A stretch of 64,000 nt of DNA, taken from positions 79,744 to 143,743 of the forward strand of contig NZ_BMGC01000010.1 of assembly GCF_014639795.1 (NCBI RefSeq), written 5' to 3'. Numbering within the stretch: the first letter of the stretch is position 1; each line of letters begins with the position of its first letter. Source of the stretch: Gordonia jinhuaensis (GTDB taxonomy: Bacteria; Actinomycetota; Actinomycetes; Mycobacteriales; Mycobacteriaceae). Below the pieces are notes generated by a model. It did not search any database, had not been told where the DNA came from, and saw only the letters and a list, made by a program, of their open reading frames with translations. The position numbers and the translations under genes were made by a program. This document shows, in pieces, positions 34,195 to 42,171 of the stretch.

Positions 34195-34673
34195 TCGCTG
34201 GTCGCATCGGCGTCGTCGAACAGATTCCGGAATTCGCCGTAGCCCTGCTCCTCGAGCTCCTCGACGGGGACGAAGCGCAACGCTGCGGAGTTCATGCAGT
34301 AGCGCAGGCCTCCCTGGGCGCGGGGCCCGTCGGCGAACACATGTCCCAGGTGACTGTCGGCGTGGGCGGACCTCACCTCCGTGCGCGACATCCACAGCGA
34401 GCGATCCGTCCTCGTGGACACCGCGTCTGCGGCGATGGGCCTGGTGAAACTCGGCCACCCCGTCCCACTGTCGAATTTGTCCGTCGAGGCGAACAGCGGT
34501 TCGCCACTCACCACATCCACGTAGATACCCGGCCGGTGGTTGTCCCAGTAGGCGTTGCCAAAGGCGGGTTCGGTGCCGCCCTTCTGAGTCACACGATACT
34601 GGTCAGCGGTGAGCTTGCTCAGCCCCTCGGGCGTCTTGCGGTACTCGGACGTCTTGCGGTACTCGTTGCCCAT
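34161..34673 (-). CDS. msrB: peptide-methionine (R)-S-oxide reductase
   Basis: 170 residues, ATG with AGGAGGAGAA upstream. Reduces methionine-R-sulfoxide. SelR domain with [35 protein letters not shown] and the catalytic Cys in [12 protein letters not shown]. The two CxxC zinc ligands of many MsrB proteins are absent and the second Cys of the GCGWPSF variant is Thr, so this is a zinc-free form with no resolving Cys there. The N-terminus holds a duplicated EYRKT (18-bp repeat, 34632-34667), and the acidic C-terminus [18 protein letters not shown] is made partly of the 29-bp junction repeat. Confidence 0.96.
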   Translation of the reverse strand: MGNEYRKTSEYRKTPEGLSKLTADQYRVTQKGGTEPAFGNAYWDNHRPGIYVDVVSGEPLFASTDKFDSGTGWPSFTRPIAADAVSTRTDRSLWMSRTEVRSAHADSHLGHVFADGPRAQGGLRYCMNSAALRFVPVEELEEQGYGEFRNLFDDADATSDDDNKAINDNA

Positions 34674-34766
34674 TTCTCCTCCTCGTGTCCACCGCTGGCT
34701 GCGGTGTCGACGGGTTCAACAGCGCACGCCCGTGATTTGGTCCCGCGCATCTGTGAGTCGCCTGAG

Positions 34767-34822
34767 ATTCTCTGGCATGGATTTTCTGGCATGGATTTTC
34801 TGGCATGGACTTTCTGGCATGT
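34767..34822 (-). repeat. 14-bp tandem repeat, four copies
   Basis: AT(T/C)(C/T)TCTGGCATGG-like units at 34767, 34781, 34795 and 34809. They abut the stop codon of the D-2-hydroxyacid dehydrogenase gene. Confidence 0.9.
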
Positions 34823-35878
34823 TCAGGAGCGCGCGGAGTATCCCTTGAGCTTGTCGACCACGGTGACCAGCGCCCCTGTGAGCTCAGCGGGTGTGGCATC
34901 GGCACCTCCGGCGGCGACATATCTCCGCAGATTCTCGAGGAATCGGTCGGCCAGCTCCTCACGCCACCCCACCGCATCACCGCTCATATGGGGCGAGATG
35001 CAGACATTGGACATCTCCCAGAGCGGATGATCGACAGGCAGCGGCTCGGTGGCGAAGACATCCAGTGACGCCGCCCCGATGCTGCTCGAGGACAGCGCAT
35101 CGACCAGCGCCTGCTCGTCGACGAGTTGTCCGCGTCCCACGTTGATGAAGTGTGCCGACGGCCGCATCGCGGCCAACACCTCGGCGTCGATCATCTGCTC
35201 GGTCTGCGGCGTCAGCGGTGCCACGGCGATCACCACATCGGCATCCCCCACGTAGGCCGCCAGATCGTCGCTGGGATACACCACGCCGAAGTCGGGGTCC
35301 TCGGTACGCGCCGTGCGTCCGGCTCCCGACACCGCCATTCCCACTGCCGAGAGCAGCCGGGCTATCGCGCGCCCGATCCCGCCGGTACCGATCACGAGCA
35401 CGTTGTTGTCGCAGGTGCGCAGCGTCTCCCGATGGCGCCACAGGTGTTCACGCTGGAAACTCTTGGACTCGTGAATCCGTTTGTCGTGGGCCAGGATCGA
35501 GGCGAGGACGAATTCGGCGATGGGCCGGTCGAAGACACCCGCAGCATTGGTCAGCACCACACGCGACTGCCGCAGACCGTCGAACAGCAACGAGTCCACC
35601 CCGGTCGCGCAGACATGCACCCACCGCAACTCGGCCGTCGACGGACCCCAACTGTCCTTGAGCGCAGCCGAGAAGAAGTCCCACACCATCACGATGTCGG
35701 CGCCGACAAGCGCATCGGCGAGGGTGTCCGCGCGACACACCCGCACGTCGGCGCACTCCTCGATCGCGGCGAGGTTGTGGGGCAACGGCTCGTCGCCTCC
35801 GGTCAGCAGCGCGATGATCGGTCGTCGGGCATCCACGCCGACACTGTAGACGGCATCGGCCGGTACCGACGGCACCAC
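34823..35878 (-). CDS. D-isomer-specific 2-hydroxyacid dehydrogenase
   Basis: 351 residues from ATG 35878; a GTG 12-14 codons later is an alternative. Reversible NAD(P)-dependent reduction of a 2-oxo acid to a D-2-hydroxy acid. Rossmann motif VLVIGTGGIGRAIARLL at about residues 160-176. The catalytic Arg is in HFINVGRGQLVDE, Glu in LDVFATEPLP and His in CISPHMSGDAVGWREEL. It resembles glyoxylate/hydroxypyruvate or phosphoglycerate-dehydrogenase-like enzymes of unknown substrate. It is divergent from the M24 hydrolase and aminotransferase pair, hinting that it reduces the 2-oxo acid which that aminotransferase makes. Confidence 0.9.
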   Translation of the reverse strand: MVPSVPADAVYSVGVDARRPIIALLTGGDEPLPHNLAAIEECADVRVCRADTLADALVGADIVMVWDFFSAALKDSWGPSTAELRWVHVCATGVDSLLFDGLRQSRVVLTNAAGVFDRPIAEFVLASILAHDKRIHESKSFQREHLWRHRETLRTCDNNVLVIGTGGIGRAIARLLSAVGMAVSGAGRTARTEDPDFGVVYPSDDLAAYVGDADVVIAVAPLTPQTEQMIDAEVLAAMRPSAHFINVGRGQLVDEQALVDALSSSSIGAASLDVFATEPLPVDHPLWEMSNVCISPHMSGDAVGWREELADRFLENLRRYVAAGGADATPAELTGALVTVVDKLKGYSARS

Positions 35879-36124
35879 GACCCCTCGGTCATCGGCGGCA
35901 CCGACTCGGACTGTGAGAATCGCGAACGACCACTACGCTCGGTCGAACATGATCTGCCTGCACCCATCCCCCGCACATCGGCCCGACGCCGGACTCGTCA
36001 GGCGAGTTCGCGTGCCGGAGTCGACCTGGGGTTCTCGCGGCGGACGCCGCAGCACCCCACGATCTTTCGGCAACCCCGGCGTGCCGACGAAAAGATGCCG
36101 ACGAGAAGATGAGGAGGCCGATCC

Positions 36125-37318
36125 ATGTATCTCGGCGCCCAGCTGTTCACCGATGACGAGTACCGCCACCGGCTGCGCCGCGTGCGGGAGTTGATGGATC
36201 ACCAAGGGCTGTCGGCGATCATCGTGACGGATCCGGCAAACATCTTCTACCTCATCGGATACAACGCCTGGTCGTTCTACACACCGCAGATGCTGTTCGT
36301 GCCGATCGACTCGGACATGGTGTTCTTCACCCGTGAGATGGATGCGCATGGCGCGCATCGCACCTCACGGCTCCCGGCCGACCAGATCGTGGGATACCCG
36401 GAGAGCTACGTGCACCGCCCGCAGATTCATCCGTTCGATTGGGTGGCGTGGGCCCTGCGCCAGCGTCATCTGGTCGCGCCTGCCTCTCGTGGCGGCTCGG
36501 TCGGCCTGGAGATGGATTCACATTTCTTCACTCCCAAGGCATATCGCGCCCTGGTCAACGCCATTCCGGAGTGGAAGCTCGTCGACAACTTCGAGTTGGT
36601 CAACTGGGTCCGGTCGGTGAAATCCGATGCCGAGGTTCAACTGATGCGGCAGGCTGGGATGGTGTGCACCGAGGCGATGCGCGCGGCCATCGAGACCGTG
36701 GATGTGGGTGTGCGGCAATGTGATGCCGCAGCGGCGATCTCGCAGGCGCAGATCACCGGCACCGATCAGTTCGGCGGCGACTATCCGGCGATCGTCCCGC
36801 TGCTGCCGACCGGGGCCGCGGCCGACACACCACATCTCACCTGGCATCAGGGCACGTTCACCACTGACGAGGCGGTGACGATCGAGTTGACCGGCGCCCA
36901 CAACAGGTACCACTGCCCGCTGGCCCGAACCGTGTCACTGGGCGCCGTGTCCACCGAGCTGGACCATGTGGCCGGCGCGAGCTGTGAAGGTCTCGACAAT
37001 GTGCTCAGCGCGATCCGCCCCGGCGTCTCGACCGGTGAACTCGCGTCGATATGGAATCTGACGCTTGCGAAGTACGGACTCGAGAAGCCTTCTCGGCTCG
37101 GCTATTCGATCGGCATCGGGTACCCACCCGACTGGGGTGAGCGCACCATCAGCATCCGCGCCGAGGACGAGACCGTACTGGAGCCCAACATGTGTTTTCA
37201 CATCATCTGTGGAATGTGGATGGACGACTACGGTTTCGAGGTGTCGGAATCGGTGCGGGTGAGTCCGTCCGGCGTGGAGACGTTCACATCGTTCCCGCGT
37301 GAACTGATCCGAAAGTGA
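36125..37318 (+). CDS. M24-family hydrolase, ectoine hydrolase (DoeA/EutD)-like
   Basis: 397 residues, ATG with GAGGAGG eight bases upstream. Creatinase/aminopeptidase P fold with an N-terminal domain (GLSAIIVTDPANIFYLIGYNAWSFYTPQ) and a pita-bread catalytic domain. The metal ligands of true M24 peptidases are missing: the usual Asp pair reads IELTGAHNRYHCPLARTV and the usual His/Glu region reads RLGYSIGIGYPPDWGERT and WMDDYGFEVSE. These are the variants I associate with DoeA, which opens the ectoine ring or splits related amides. DoeB, EutB/EutC and ectoine synthesis genes are absent, so another cyclic amidine or amide may be the substrate. Followed after ten bases by an aminotransferase gene. 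Confidence 0.82.
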   Translation: MYLGAQLFTDDEYRHRLRRVRELMDHQGLSAIIVTDPANIFYLIGYNAWSFYTPQMLFVPIDSDMVFFTREMDAHGAHRTSRLPADQIVGYPESYVHRPQIHPFDWVAWALRQRHLVAPASRGGSVGLEMDSHFFTPKAYRALVNAIPEWKLVDNFELVNWVRSVKSDAEVQLMRQAGMVCTEAMRAAIETVDVGVRQCDAAAAISQAQITGTDQFGGDYPAIVPLLPTGAAADTPHLTWHQGTFTTDEAVTIELTGAHNRYHCPLARTVSLGAVSTELDHVAGASCEGLDNVLSAIRPGVSTGELASIWNLTLAKYGLEKPSRLGYSIGIGYPPDWGERTISIRAEDETVLEPNMCFHIICGMWMDDYGFEVSESVRVSPSGVETFTSFPRELIRK

Positions 37319-37328
37319 GGCGAGCGAC

Positions 37329-38573
37329 ATGACGCGTACCACAACACCATCGGTGCACGAGGTGAGCCCGGTGATTCCGCTGGCCTCACGCACCACCGAC
37401 CTGGTGGGTTCGATGATCGACTCGTCGACCTCACTTCTGGCCGCGCAATCGCACGACATCGTGCGCTTTGCCATGGGCTCGCCCGCCGACGAGGCGGTTC
37501 CGGTGGCCGAGTTCCGTCGTATCGCCGGTGAGGTGCTGGACAATTCGTCGTTCACCTATGGCGCCACCGAGGGTGAGCCGAGACTGTTGGAGCTTCTCGT
37601 CGAGCAGCTGGCCACCACGCCGGATCCGTCTGCTCTGGAACGACTCGTCATCACCACCGGCGGCATGCAGGGACTCGACCTGGCGGGCAAGCTCTTCATC
37701 GATCCCGGTGATCTGGTGGTCACCGAATCGCCGACGTACACCAACGGCAGCGCCACCGCCCTGTCCTACGGTGCCGAACTCCTTGAGATCCCGGTCGACG
37801 AGGAGGGGATGCAGGTCGACACCCTCGAAGAAGCGGTACGCCGAGCCGGTCGGACGCCGAAAGCGATCTACACCATCCCGACCTTCCAGAACCCCTCGGG
37901 CGTCACCCTTTCCGAGGATCGGCGACGTGAATTGCTGCGGCTCGCCCACCGGTGGGGTGCGGTGATCATCGACGACGACCCCTACGGACTCCTGCGTTTC
38001 GCCGGACGTGAGGTGCCGACCTTCCAGACGCTCAGCCGTCACGATCCACTGGTGTTCTCGGTGCGCACTTTCTCCAAGATCCTCGCGCCGGGCTGGCGTG
38101 TGGGATGGGTGGATGCCGATCCGTCGCTACGGCAGCTGCTGATCAACGGCAAACAGGCGATGGACACCTGCACCAATGTGCCCAACCAACATGTTCTCGC
38201 CGAGTACATTTCGCGCGGCGGGCTCGACGATCACCTCGCCCGGTTACGAGTGCTCTACCGCGAACGCAAGAACGCGATGGTCGATGCGCTCACGCGCCAC
38301 CTCGGCGACGCGGTGTCGGCGACCGACCCTGAAGGCGGGTTCTTCCTGTGGGTGACGCTGCGCAACGAGTTCGGTGGTGTCGACACGCGTGAACTCTTCG
38401 AGGTCGCCCTCGCCGACGGTGTCGCCTTCATCCCCGGGCCGGCCCTGTCACCGTCGGGCGGGTTCACCGACGCCATGCGACTGTGCTTCGCCTCCAGCAC
38501 GCCCGAACGTATCGACGAAGGCGTGCGCCGCCTGGCGAGAAGTCTCGAGAAGATGGTCGCCGGGCGCGGATAG
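37329..38573 (+). CDS. PLP-dependent aminotransferase (class I/II, LysN/2-aminoadipate type)
   Basis: 414 residues, ATG start, ten bases after the M24 gene, clearly one operon. Fold-type I aminotransferase: TYGATEGEPRLLELL, ITTGGMQGLDLAGKLFIDPGD, NPSGVTLSEDRRREL and the PLP Lys in VRTFSKILAPGWRVGW. It has the shape of the AAA/LysN and MocR C-terminal group, without the GntR DNA-binding domain. It would convert the amino acid or diamino acid released by the M24 hydrolase to a 2-oxo acid. Substrate not predictable. Confidence 0.9.
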   Translation: MTRTTTPSVHEVSPVIPLASRTTDLVGSMIDSSTSLLAAQSHDIVRFAMGSPADEAVPVAEFRRIAGEVLDNSSFTYGATEGEPRLLELLVEQLATTPDPSALERLVITTGGMQGLDLAGKLFIDPGDLVVTESPTYTNGSATALSYGAELLEIPVDEEGMQVDTLEEAVRRAGRTPKAIYTIPTFQNPSGVTLSEDRRRELLRLAHRWGAVIIDDDPYGLLRFAGREVPTFQTLSRHDPLVFSVRTFSKILAPGWRVGWVDADPSLRQLLINGKQAMDTCTNVPNQHVLAEYISRGGLDDHLARLRVLYRERKNAMVDALTRHLGDAVSATDPEGGFFLWVTLRNEFGGVDTRELFEVALADGVAFIPGPALSPSGGFTDAMRLCFASSTPERIDEGVRRLARSLEKMVAGRG

Positions 38574-38653
38574 GTGCGAGGGGCCGCGGGCCGCGCAACA
38601 CCGCGAGCGCGCAGCACTCGACGGTCCGCGAGACCGACGATCAACGCAGGGTC

Positions 38654-39877
38654 CTATGCGTCGCCGTTCTTCCACTCGTTCCACGGGATGTTCCAGTCAC
38701 CGAGTCCGTCGGTACCGGGTAGCGGCGGGCCGACGGTGTTCCGGACGATGACCACATCGCCGCGCAACGAGTTGTCCAGGAACCATTTGGCATCCGCGGG
38801 GCTGACGTTGAGGCACCCGTTGCTGACGTCGGTGTTGCCCTGCTCGGACAGTGACCACGGCGCCGCGTGCACGTAGATCCCGCTGTAGGAGATGCGCGTG
38901 GCGTCGTACACCACTTCGCGGTACCCGCCGGGCGAGTTCACCGGGACCCCGTAGGTCGAGGAATCCATGATCACGCTGGGATCGCGCTCGGCGACGATGT
39001 AGGTCCCGTTGTTGGTCGGCGACGAATCCTTGCCCATCGAGGTCGGCATCGTCTTCACCGTCTTGCCGTCGACCACCACGGTGATCATCTTGGTGTTGTC
39101 GTCGGCGTAGGAGATCATCGAGCGCCCGATGGTGAAGTCGGCCTTGGCGGTGTTGTCACCGTAGGTGCCGTCGCCGAGGTCCACACCCTTGGTGTTGACA
39201 TTCACATGCACCTTGGTGCCGGGAGCCCAGAAGTTCTGTGGGCGCCAGCGCACCTCGGTGTCGGAGATCCAGTAGAACGCACCGTCCACATGCGGACTCG
39301 TGGTGACGGTGATCGCGTCCTGGGCGGCCTTCTTGTCGGAGATGGGTTCGTCGAACTGCACCGCGACGGGCTGGCCGATCCCCACCGTCTCCCCGTCGTT
39401 GGGCAGGAGGTAGGCGTCGGTGAGCTCGGACGGCGAGGTGGTGGTGAAACTCAGCTGACGCCCGCTGACGCCATCGATCCCCGACGCATCGGCGACGAGG
39501 GTGTAGGTCTGGCCGAATCCGAAGGTGTCAGTCGACGTCCACGTCGTCTTGTCGGCCGACAGGTTGCCCCCCACCGCGCTGCCGTCGTCGGCGGTGAGCT
39601 TCACGTCGGTGAGAGTGCCGTTGGAGGCCTTCACCACGATCGGCACGCTGGGAGCCACCCCCTGCGAGCGGTTGACCACCGGCTTCCCGCCGGCGCCGGT
39701 GACCGTGACCGCCGGCCGCAGCAGGTCGTCGAAGTTGCCTGCCGCAACCACCTTGTCGCTGTATTTCGGCGGTGTCTGCGACGAACACCCCGACACCACG
39801 AGAGCCACTACCGCCGCCGCGATCGTCCCGACGACCAGCGGTCGACGCATCCTCTCCGTCAACCCGTTTCCCCGCAT
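38654..39877 (-). CDS. ldtB: L,D-transpeptidase lipoprotein, LdtMt2 (LdtB) type
   Basis: 407 residues from ATG 39877; an ATG at 39850 with GGAGAGG directly before it is an equally good start. LdtMt2 (Rv2518c) has 408. Lipoprotein signal with lipobox VVSGC (Cys near residue 30), two Ig-like domains (about 50-250), then the YkuD catalytic domain forming 3-3 meso-DAP cross-links in peptidoglycan. Catalytic His is in GIYVHAAPW and catalytic Cys in VSNGCLNVSPADA. The family consensus there is SHGC; this protein has Asn for His. The C-terminus (DGLGDWNIPWNEWKNGDA) carries the conserved Trp-rich tail. It precedes the second tRNA-Lys, divergently. Confidence 0.93.
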   Translation of the reverse strand: MRGNGLTERMRRPLVVGTIAAAVVALVVSGCSSQTPPKYSDKVVAAGNFDDLLRPAVTVTGAGGKPVVNRSQGVAPSVPIVVKASNGTLTDVKLTADDGSAVGGNLSADKTTWTSTDTFGFGQTYTLVADASGIDGVSGRQLSFTTTSPSELTDAYLLPNDGETVGIGQPVAVQFDEPISDKKAAQDAITVTTSPHVDGAFYWISDTEVRWRPQNFWAPGTKVHVNVNTKGVDLGDGTYGDNTAKADFTIGRSMISYADDNTKMITVVVDGKTVKTMPTSMGKDSSPTNNGTYIVAERDPSVIMDSSTYGVPVNSPGGYREVVYDATRISYSGIYVHAAPWSLSEQGNTDVSNGCLNVSPADAKWFLDNSLRGDVVIVRNTVGPPLPGTDGLGDWNIPWNEWKNGDA

Positions 39878-40146
39878 CTCACCCCACCGAAAATTCCATG
39901 AAAACGCCCGACCGCACGCGCTGCGGCCGGGCACCAGAACAGCTGTGTCGAGTCTACGAGACGAACCGCCCAATCCACGCATACGACAATCGCCGCAGTG
40001 ATGAATCGTTATCTGAACGGGCCGCCAGCACATCCGATCGGCGTCGGCAACCGGTCGATTTCCGTTTCCGGGCCCGGTGCCGGTACGGTGTCTCATCGCA
40101 GCGAGCGAGTCGATCGTCGGCTTTCGTCAGCGCCGACTCCCTGCCT

Positions 40147-40219
<73 letters not shown>

Positions 40220-40253
40220 CCATCATCATCGTCGTCGGCGCGGATCCGACTCC

Positions 40254-40475
40254 TCAGCTCACGATCTTCTTGATCACCAGTGCCGCGACGAGGACCCCCA
40301 CACCGATCAGCGGGTATTTCACCGTGGGCTGGTTGAGGAACGTCATCACAGTGGTCTTCGCATCCTCGGCCAGGCGCTGCGGATTCGCACGATCTGCCAG
40401 GGTGTCGAGAGTCGTGGCGAGCTCCTCACGGGCCCGTTCGATCTCACGCTCGATGTCGTCGGTGTCGCGTGCCAC
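40254..40475 (-). CDS. small membrane protein, DUF3618 family
   Basis: 73 residues. The N-terminal half is charged and helical (MARDTDDIEREIERAREELATTLDTLADRANP), the DUF3618 signature, and the C-terminal half is one membrane span (YPLIGVGVLVAALVIKKIVS). It probably anchors in the cytoplasmic membrane with a cytoplasmic coil. The syntenic M. tuberculosis protein is Rv2520c, function unknown. It is divergent from bcp. Confidence 0.9.
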   Translation of the reverse strand: MARDTDDIEREIERAREELATTLDTLADRANPQRLAEDAKTTVMTFLNQPTVKYPLIGVGVLVAALVIKKIVS

Positions 40476-40620
40476 GTGGGTCCTTCCGGTACAGACGGTT
40501 CAGCGGCCCCGGTCGAGTGCCGCAGACATACGGTAATGCAGGCGCTCCCCCATCATGTCGCACCGGCGTCGCGGACATGCGGACCGGCGCAGGCGTGCCG
40601 AGCGGCTAGCCTCATAGCTC

Positions 40621-41091
40621 ATGAGCACCGGACGACTCGCGGTCGGCGACCGCGCACCCGCGTTCACCCTTCCCGACGCCGACGGCACGGAGGTGTCGTT
40701 GTCGGATTACGCCGGCAAGAAGGTGATCGTCTACTTCTACCCTGCCGCCGCCACCCCCGGCTGCACGAAGCAGGCCTGCGATTTTCGCGACAGTCTCACC
40801 GAACTCAACGGTGAGGGTGTGGACGTGATCGGCATCTCGCCCGACAAGCCGGAGAAGCTCGCCCGGTTCCGCGACGCCGAGCAGCTCAACTTCCCGCTGC
40901 TGTCGGACCCGGACAAGAAGGTTCTCACCGAATGGGGGGCCTTCGGTGAGAAGAAGATGTACGGCAAGACCGTCACCGGGGTGATCCGATCGACATTCCT
41001 CGTCGGCACCGACGGCACCATCGAAGCCGCGCAGTACAACGTCCGTGCCACCGGCCACGTGGCCAAACTTCGGCGTGACCTCTCGCTCTGA
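40621..41091 (+). CDS. bcp: thioredoxin-dependent peroxiredoxin Bcp/PrxQ
   Basis: 156 residues, ATG start. Atypical 2-Cys peroxiredoxin reducing H2O2 and organic peroxides. The peroxidatic Cys is in FYPAAATPGCTKQACDFRD and the resolving Cys follows five positions later (C-x4-C), the PrxQ-alpha arrangement. The usual FRDS/L..G..VIGIS segment is present (GVDVIGISPDKPEKLARF). TAGCCT eight bases before the ATG and no ribosome binding site suggest a leaderless mRNA. It corresponds to Rv2521. The last bases overlap the start of the TetR gene. Confidence 0.95.
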   Translation: MSTGRLAVGDRAPAFTLPDADGTEVSLSDYAGKKVIVYFYPAAATPGCTKQACDFRDSLTELNGEGVDVIGISPDKPEKLARFRDAEQLNFPLLSDPDKKVLTEWGAFGEKKMYGKTVTGVIRSTFLVGTDGTIEAAQYNVRATGHVAKLRRDLSL

Positions 41092-41740
41092 CCGCACCGC
41101 GGTCGCTCCGCTGCTCCCGCGCACACGGCCGTCCCAGGAGCGCTCGAGACGCAGCTTCGACGCCATGCTCACTTCAGCACGCGAGTTGCTCATCGAGGTC
41201 GGGATCGAATCGCTGACCTGCGAGGAGATCGCGGCCCGCGCCGAGGTCCCGATCGGCACGCTGTATCGGTACTTCGCCAACAAGTACGTGATCGTCTGCG
41301 AACTCGACCGCGCCGACGCGGCAGCCGTCGCCGAGGCGCTGACGGCCTTCGCCACCGAGATCCCGTCCCTGCGCTGGCCCGAGCTGCTCGAGCGGTTCAT
41401 CGACCACCTCGCAGAGCTCTGGCATGACGACCCGTCGCGACGTGCGGTGTGGCTGGCCGTGCAGTCCACACCGGCCACACGCGCCACCGCGGCGATCGTC
41501 GAGCGGGGACTCGCCGAGCAGGTGAGCCGCCTGCTCGCACCGCTGATCCCCCGACAGCAGCGCAGACGTGCGCTGATGTCGGAGTTGTTGGTACACACCG
41601 CGTATTCGCTCCTCAGCTTCTCCGTACAGGACGGACAGGACCACGGGCGAACGGTGGCCGAACTCAAACGAATGCTCGGCGCCTACCTCCGGCTCGAGGT
41701 CGGCGACGATGTCGAGACGTTCAGCTCGGTACGGCCCTGA
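41075..41740 (+). CDS. TetR-family transcriptional regulator
   Basis: 221 residues from GTG 41075, which overlaps bcp by 17 bases; ATG 41165 would be too late for the helix-turn-helix. Classic TetR N-terminus, RSRRSFDAMLTSARELLIEVGIESLTCEEIAARAEVPIGTLYRYFANKYVIVCEL, with a C-terminal ligand domain of about 150 residues. The 3' end overlaps the 3' end of acpS on the opposite strand by 58 bases, an antisense arrangement. Its location between bcp and the acpS-fas operon makes regulation of either plausible, although the known mycobacterial FasR is a different TetR protein encoded elsewhere. Confidence 0.9.
   Translation: MTSRSDRTAVAPLLPRTRPSQERSRRSFDAMLTSARELLIEVGIESLTCEEIAARAEVPIGTLYRYFANKYVIVCELDRADAAAVAEALTAFATEIPSLRWPELLERFIDHLAELWHDDPSRRAVWLAVQSTPATRATAAIVERGLAEQVSRLLAPLIPRQQRRRALMSELLVHTAYSLLSFSVQDGQDHGRTVAELKRMLGAYLRLEVGDDVETFSSVRP
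41155..41170 (+). other. alternative start region of the TetR gene
   Basis: The ATG at 41165 inside SFDAMLTSAREL would drop the first part of the helix-turn-helix domain. It is listed only because the GTG 41075 start overlaps bcp and a start-site error is possible. Confidence 0.2.
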
Positions 41741-42171
41741 TCGACGGCCTGCGGCGCACTGCCGCACCCTTCGGCCTCGATCGCACCACGCTCGAGCCGT
41801 TCCATCACCGCCACCGCGGCGGCGGTGTCGCCGTCGTGGGTGAGCGAGATGTGGAAATGCACGTCATGCAGATGCGTGGCCATCTCACCGCGCACGCGGA
41901 TGGCGGGACGTCCCCAGATGTCGGTGACGACCTCGATGTCGCGGGGCGACACCCGATCCATCGTCGGGGTCCGCGCGAACCGACTCACCGACCACGCCTT
42001 GATCACCGCCTCCTTCGCCGCCCATCGCGCGGCGAGTCCCCGCGGGCCGTCGGCATCGCGGCGCTCACCAGCAGTGAAGTTGTCGGCGAAAGCCGTTCCC
42101 GCACGGTCGAACTGATCGGCGAACTCCCCCACCGCCACGATGTCGATACCCACCCCGAGCACCCCGCTCAT
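41683..42171 (-). CDS. acpS: holo-[acyl-carrier-protein] synthase
   Basis: 162 residues; ATG 42171 overlaps the fas stop (ATGA). Transfers phosphopantetheine from CoA to the ACP domain of FAS I and other carriers. GVGIDIVAVGEFADQF holds the first Mg ligand, RWAAKEAVIKAW the second (Glu), and HFHISLTHDGDTAAAVAVME closes the fold. The last 30 residues (after about 132) are an additional tail that coincides with the antisense overlap with the TetR gene. Pairing with fas matches Rv2523c-Rv2524c. Confidence 0.96.
   Translation of the reverse strand: MSGVLGVGIDIVAVGEFADQFDRAGTAFADNFTAGERRDADGPRGLAARWAAKEAVIKAWSVSRFARTPTMDRVSPRDIEVVTDIWGRPAIRVRGEMATHLHDVHFHISLTHDGDTAAAVAVMERLERGAIEAEGCGSAPQAVDQGRTELNVSTSSPTSSRR

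Noticed and set aside
36125..37318. Xaa-Pro aminopeptidase (active metallopeptidase)
   Set aside because: The Asp, His and Glu metal ligands of M24 peptidases are replaced, so a DoeA-like role fits better.
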